Part shown: one piece after another, positions 23,838 through 27,135 of the stretch
Position numbering within the stretch: the stretch's first letter is position 1
Layout: the number at the start of each line of letters is the position of its first letter
NCBI GenBank assembly: GCA_964393335.1
Contig: CAYMTN010000048.1
Span: 1 to 27,135 of the forward strand
Source: CAYMTN01 sp964393335
GTDB lineage: Bacteria > Chloroflexota > Anaerolineae > Aggregatilineales > Aggregatilineaceae
DNA length: 27,135 nt
Direction of reading: 5' to 3'
Notes under the pieces: model-generated
Database searches by the model: none
Told to the model about the DNA's origin: nothing
What the model saw: the letters and a program-made list of their open reading frames with translations, nothing else
Program-made: the position numbers and the translations under genes

Positions 23838-24656
23838 ATGACCGTTATTGTGACGCTGATCAGCAAACACTGCACAGTGCACGCTACGGATTCACTCATT
23901 ACCTGTGTGGGCCAAGACGGAGATCGGGAGATTCTTGAGGCCGAGCAAACGAAAATTGTTCCAATCCATAAGTTCCGAGGAGCAATAGCCTACTGGGGAT
24001 TGGCTCAGACCAGCGATGGATGGTCCACCTATGATTGGCTTGATCAGCAAGCTAGAACCAAAGCTGCCGAATTCGATTATCCGGAGGACTTTGCTCGTTA
24101 CCTGACAGATTCACTCAATGCTGAATTAGCGAAGATGCGTTTTCAATATCCGATTGAATCTGGAATTGGAATCCACTTCACGGCTTACGAACACATCAAC
24201 GATTATTGGATTCCTGAGTTGTTCGTTCTTTCGAATTTCTCTGATCCCACCTATTCAGGGTTACACAGAGAAGTCCTTCTCAGCAGACAGACAACGAATG
24301 TGATGTTGCGGACTGAGCCACAGCCTGAGCACTCAGGCGAGTTTTATCGACTGTTAGTGCATGGATACCTACAGAGCAACGGTATGCTGCTCTACAACAA
24401 CGGTGATCCGTTGATGTTTAGCCCAACCGCGTCTGTGATTCTGGAGCAAATGGAGCTTGCCAAACGACGAAACAAGTTGGTCGATTCAGATGACGTCGCG
24501 ACTTATCGAAAAATGGCCCGAATGCCGATCGAGATCGTCGCAGAAATCCAGCGGCAACTATATCGTTCAGGGACGCGTTTGGTAGGTGGCAAAATCCACG
24601 ATTATTCGATTACTCCGAATGGAATTCCCGGCTCAGACTCGGGCGATGCGTCCTGA
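23838..24656 (+). CDS. Proteasome-beta-like Ntn hydrolase, lower-GC gene
   Basis: The 272-aa protein starts Met-Thr-Val-Ile-Val, so removal of Met would expose a threonine. Counting that Thr as 1, Asp falls at 17 in HATDSL, a lysine follows in EQTKIV (38), and AIAYWGLAQTSDGW follows. This is the order of proteasome beta subunits and HslV (Thr1, Asp17, Lys33, then the AG.A.D stretch). The rest (about 90-272) is unlike HslV, and at 272 aa it is longer than HslV. I infer an N-terminal nucleophile hydrolase; the substrate is unknown. The first 240 bases from 23881 are about 50% GC, while the neighbouring nitroreductase is near 68%, so recent transfer is likely. No AAA+ partner is nearby. Confidence 0.7.
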   Translation: MTVIVTLISKHCTVHATDSLITCVGQDGDREILEAEQTKIVPIHKFRGAIAYWGLAQTSDGWSTYDWLDQQARTKAAEFDYPEDFARYLTDSLNAELAKMRFQYPIESGIGIHFTAYEHINDYWIPELFVLSNFSDPTYSGLHREVLLSRQTTNVMLRTEPQPEHSGEFYRLLVHGYLQSNGMLLYNNGDPLMFSPTASVILEQMELAKRRNKLVDSDDVATYRKMARMPIEIVAEIQRQLYRSGTRLVGGKIHDYSITPNGIPGSDSGDAS

Positions 24657-24674
24657 TAGTGTGCGGCAATCAAC

Positions 24675-25916
24675 TTACCCGGTCGGCTGCACGGTCAGGA
24701 TGGCGTCGGCGCGGCGGTCCTGCGCGAGATACAGGCCGACCGAACCGGTTAGCGCCATGCCAGCCCAGAAGACAAACGACAGACCTGGATCGATAGCGGC
24801 CAGGCTGTTGCCCAACGGTGGCGACAGCAGGTTCCCCAGGCCCGAAAAAACCATCACCAGGCCCGTCGCGGTGCCCGCGTAGGCGGGGCCGATGCCATCC
24901 GTTTCGATGATCATGGTCATGAAAACGGCCATGAACCCATCGCGCACCATCCCGGCCATGATGACCGCTGCCCAGACCATCAAACCATCCGCCACAGACA
25001 GCAGCCCGACGCCCGTCGTCACCATACACGCCCCGGCTAACAGCACTTTTCGGCGCGTGCCGAGCCGGTCCGACCACAGCGCAATCGGGATGACCAGCAC
25101 CAGACTCGCCAGGTGAAAACTGGCCGCTGCGGCGTCCGCGCTGGTATCTGTCCAACCCATATCACGCAGGTAGAGCGGCAGGTAACCCAGCGTGCCCTGG
25201 ATGCAGCCGCCGATGCCCAGGATCGCCCAGCCGAGCAGCCACATCTGCCGGACGCGCGCCACGTCGCCGATGGTTTGGCGCAGCGACGGGCGGTTGGGGG
25301 TGGCGGTGAGCTGGGTGGCGGTCGGCTGCGTGATGGGAGCGGGCCGCGCCAATGCCCAGGGGATGGTGAGCGCCATCGCGATCAGGCCGTAGAGGATCAG
25401 CACGTGCCGCCAGCCGCCGAGCCAGGGCGAGAGCAGCGTCGCGCTGATCAGCGAGCTGGTCATGAATCCGAGCGCCATGCCCATCGAAATGACGCCGTTC
25501 GCCAGCCCTAACTGCTGCCGCGAAAACCAGATGCCGCACGTCTTAAAAATGGACATCGGGACCACGGACGACACGAATCCCATCAAAAACACGGCGGCAG
25601 CCAGCGTATAAAAATCGGTGGCAAACCCGCGCAGAGCGCCCGTCAGCCCGACGACAAAACAGGCCGCGACCAAAATCCGCCGGGGGCCGTACCGGTCCCC
25701 CAAAGCTCCGCCGATCAGCCCCATCACCACGCCGGGCAGCGCCCCTATGCCCCAGATCACCCCGACCTGGGCCAGGCTCAAGCCAAGATCGTCGGATATC
25801 TCGTCAAACAGCACGGACATGCACATGCCCGGCACGGCGACGGTCATGCAGATCGTCACGGCGGCGAGGATCAGAATGTACCACCGGTAGCGGGATTCGG
25901 GTTGGCTGCAATCCAT
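24675..25916 (-). CDS. MFS transporter
   Basis: The 413-aa protein has about twelve hydrophobic segments and the major facilitator loop motif A, GGALGDRYGPRR, between helices 2 and 3, with a related SDRLGTRRK after helix 8. A hydrophilic loop (about 200-225) divides the two six-helix halves. Such carriers move small solutes by a proton gradient; the substrate cannot be told. It ends 18 bases from the end of the Ntn hydrolase gene, with which it converges. The ribosome binding site before ATG 25916 is weak. About 65 bases separate it from the end of fmt upstream, so they could share a transcript. Confidence 0.9.
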   Translation of the reverse strand: MDCSQPESRYRWYILILAAVTICMTVAVPGMCMSVLFDEISDDLGLSLAQVGVIWGIGALPGVVMGLIGGALGDRYGPRRILVAACFVVGLTGALRGFATDFYTLAAAVFLMGFVSSVVPMSIFKTCGIWFSRQQLGLANGVISMGMALGFMTSSLISATLLSPWLGGWRHVLILYGLIAMALTIPWALARPAPITQPTATQLTATPNRPSLRQTIGDVARVRQMWLLGWAILGIGGCIQGTLGYLPLYLRDMGWTDTSADAAAASFHLASLVLVIPIALWSDRLGTRRKVLLAGACMVTTGVGLLSVADGLMVWAAVIMAGMVRDGFMAVFMTMIIETDGIGPAYAGTATGLVMVFSGLGNLLSPPLGNSLAAIDPGLSFVFWAGMALTGSVGLYLAQDRRADAILTVQPTG

Positions 25917-25982
25917 CGGTCGTAACTCTCGGCGAAGGGTGGAGACGAATGACGACGTGTGCCGTACACCGGTCAGGCGCGG

Positions 25983-26966
25983 CTATTCTCCCAGCAGCGA
26001 GCCGATCAAGTCCGGCGCGCCGTGAATGAAATCGGCGGCCTCGACCGGCTGCCGCCCGGCCAGTTGCAGCTGCGTGGGTACGTAGACGCCCTGCCCGGTG
26101 CCGATCACGAAGGGCGTCAGGTCTTCGTACGGCGTGCCGTGCGCGTCGAGTACCGCGCCCGGCGCGAGGCCGAGATCAATGTGCATCGGGTAGCCTTCGA
26201 GAATCTTCAGGCGCTGGCCGTTCCAGGTGGTGAACGTCCCCGGCCAGGGTGTAAAGGCGCGCACGTGCCGGTCGATCTGTACGGCGCTCGCCGTCCAATC
26301 GACGGCCCCGTCTTCTTTTTTCAGCACCGGCGCGTAGGTGATTAGCGCCTCTCTGGACGGCTGCGGGTGCGGGGTGATGCTGCCGTTCAGCAGCCAGTCG
26401 AGCGTATGCAGCAGCAGCAGCGCGCCCAACGGCGCGAGTTTGTCGTGCAGCGACTGGCCGGTTTCCGTCGGCTGGATCGGGATCGAGTCTTGCAGCAGGA
26501 TCGGGCCGGTATCCAGCCCGGCGTCCATGATCATCGTCGTGACGCCGGTGTAGATATCTCCCGCGCGGATTGCCGCCTGGATCGGGGCCGCGCCGCGCCA
26601 GCGCGGCAGCAGCGAGGCGTGAACGTTGATCGGCGCGATACGCGGCAGGTCGAGCACCGGCTGGCGCAGAATCTGCCCAAAGGCGACCACCACCAAAAAA
26701 TCCGGCTGCCACGCCTGAAGCTGGTCAAACGCGGGCGACTCGTGTATCTTGCGCGGCTGGATGAACGGGACGCTCTCGGCCTGCGCGGCCAGTTTGATGG
26801 GCGGCGGTTGCAGCTTGCGGCCCCGCCCCGCCGGACGATCCGGCTGGGTGATTACGCCGGCAACCTCAAAACGCGGCGACTCGATCAGGGCTTGCAGTGC
26901 GGGAACCGAAAAGTCAGGCGTTCCCATGAAAACGATCCGGCTGCGCGTGTTCGATTGGTGGCTCAT
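25983..26966 (-). CDS. fmt: Methionyl-tRNA formyltransferase
   Basis: The 327-aa protein has the N-terminal formyltransferase fold with RIVFMGTPDFSVPAL, the ITQPDRPAGRGRKLQPPPIK loop, and the catalytic region INVHASLLPRWRGAAPIQ followed by MDAGLDTGPIL, which together supply the Asn/His/Asp triad. The C-terminal domain (about 205-320) holds tRNA and contains VRAFTPWPGTFT. The enzyme moves a formyl group from 10-formyl-THF to Met-tRNAfMet. ATG 26966 gives a slightly long N-terminus (MSHQSNTRS before RIVFMG); upstream extensions have no support. The usual partner def is not in the window. Confidence 0.97.
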   Translation of the reverse strand: MSHQSNTRSRIVFMGTPDFSVPALQALIESPRFEVAGVITQPDRPAGRGRKLQPPPIKLAAQAESVPFIQPRKIHESPAFDQLQAWQPDFLVVVAFGQILRQPVLDLPRIAPINVHASLLPRWRGAAPIQAAIRAGDIYTGVTTMIMDAGLDTGPILLQDSIPIQPTETGQSLHDKLAPLGALLLLHTLDWLLNGSITPHPQPSREALITYAPVLKKEDGAVDWTASAVQIDRHVRAFTPWPGTFTTWNGQRLKILEGYPMHIDLGLAPGAVLDAHGTPYEDLTPFVIGTGQGVYVPTQLQLAGRQPVEAADFIHGAPDLIGSLLGE

Positions 26967-27040
26967 AAGACAGTGCCTGACTGCTCGTTCGGACGGGAAT
27001 CTATCGCAAATTCGCTCTGGCGTGCCCCGCACAGGTATGT

Positions 27041-27046
27041 TACAAT
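27041..27046 (+). promoter_or_regulatory. Putative -10 box of the tRNA-His gene
   Basis: TACAAT matches 5 of 6 bases of the -10 consensus and lies 14 bases before the tRNA. No convincing -35 is seen at the right distance. Confidence 0.4.
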
Positions 27047-27058
27047 GCTGCCCAATAT

Positions 27059-27135
27059 GGTGGCTGTGGTGCAGTGGTTAGCACGTCTGACTGTGGATCA
27101 GAAGGTCGAGGGTTCAAATCCCTCCAGCCACCCCA
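27059..27135 (+). tRNA. tRNA-His (GTG)
   Basis: The sequence folds into a full cloverleaf. Acceptor GTGGCTG (27060-27066) pairs with CAGCCAC (27125-27131), the D stem is GTGC/GCAC, and the anticodon stem TCTGA/TCAGA holds loop CTGTGGA with anticodon GTG at 27093-27095. The T stem GAGGG/CCCTC holds loop TTCAAAT. The discriminator is C (27132) and CCA is encoded (27133-27135). A G at 27059 would be the extra G-1 opposite C73 that identifies tRNA-His. The gene ends exactly at the window edge and is complete. Confidence 0.96.

Noticed and set aside
23838..24656. Calling the Ntn-like gene hslV
   Set aside because: Only the N-terminal catalytic pattern fits. The protein is much longer than HslV and no hslU is next to it.

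Overview
The window looks like chromosomal DNA of a high-GC bacterium, most likely a Chloroflexota of the Anaerolineae type. This is an inference from the gene mix: an NDH-1 set with fused NuoCD, secreted proteins with Thr/Pro 'TPTPTP' linkers, an MltG with a LysM domain, uncharacterised ABC-2 exporter subunits, and many short G/C-rich palindromic repeats. There is no rRNA, CRISPR array, transposase or phage gene. Most genes are ordinary housekeeping or transport genes. One gene near the right side has clearly lower GC than its neighbours.

Left part (1-6,800): the 3' end of a DinG-type helicase gene, then efp (elongation factor P) with its own promoter and terminator. Next come a small six-cysteine protein overlapping a HAD phosphatase-DinB fusion, a reverse-strand FHA protein, and a reverse-strand ABC-2 exporter operon (ATPase, DUF2283-like small protein, two permeases).

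Middle (7,000-13,700): a reverse-strand respiratory operon iscX-nuoB-nuoCD-nuoI-(CxxC protein). It encodes the quinone-reducing Q module of complex I plus an IscX-like Fe-S assembly protein, with no other nuo genes in the window. Upstream of it lie a membrane-anchored protein with two copies of one domain, and a forward SufR-like Fe-S regulator whose promoter carries a perfect 16-bp palindrome over the -35 box. An Fe-S regulator, IscX and Fe-S-rich Nuo subunits thus sit within 6 kb.

Right part (13,700-27,135): a histidine-kinase-like protein that has lost both its H-box histidine and its receiver aspartate; MltG with LysM; an acidic protein with a possible 2H-phosphoesterase-like domain; a ChbG/YdjC deacetylase; and an M3 oligoendopeptidase. 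Then a forward cluster encodes a TIR protein with a C-terminal membrane helix, a 594-aa protein with a nucleoside-phosphorylase-like C-terminus, a nitroreductase, and a proteasome-beta-like Ntn hydrolase. The window ends with a convergent MFS transporter, fmt, and a divergent tRNA-His gene.

The best candidates for something undescribed are the TIR / phosphorylase-like / nitroreductase / Ntn-hydrolase cluster (20,937-24,656), the double-degenerate histidine kinase (13,744-15,294) and the palindrome-controlled SufR-like regulator (12,935-13,663). Their functions are inferred from sequence motifs alone.
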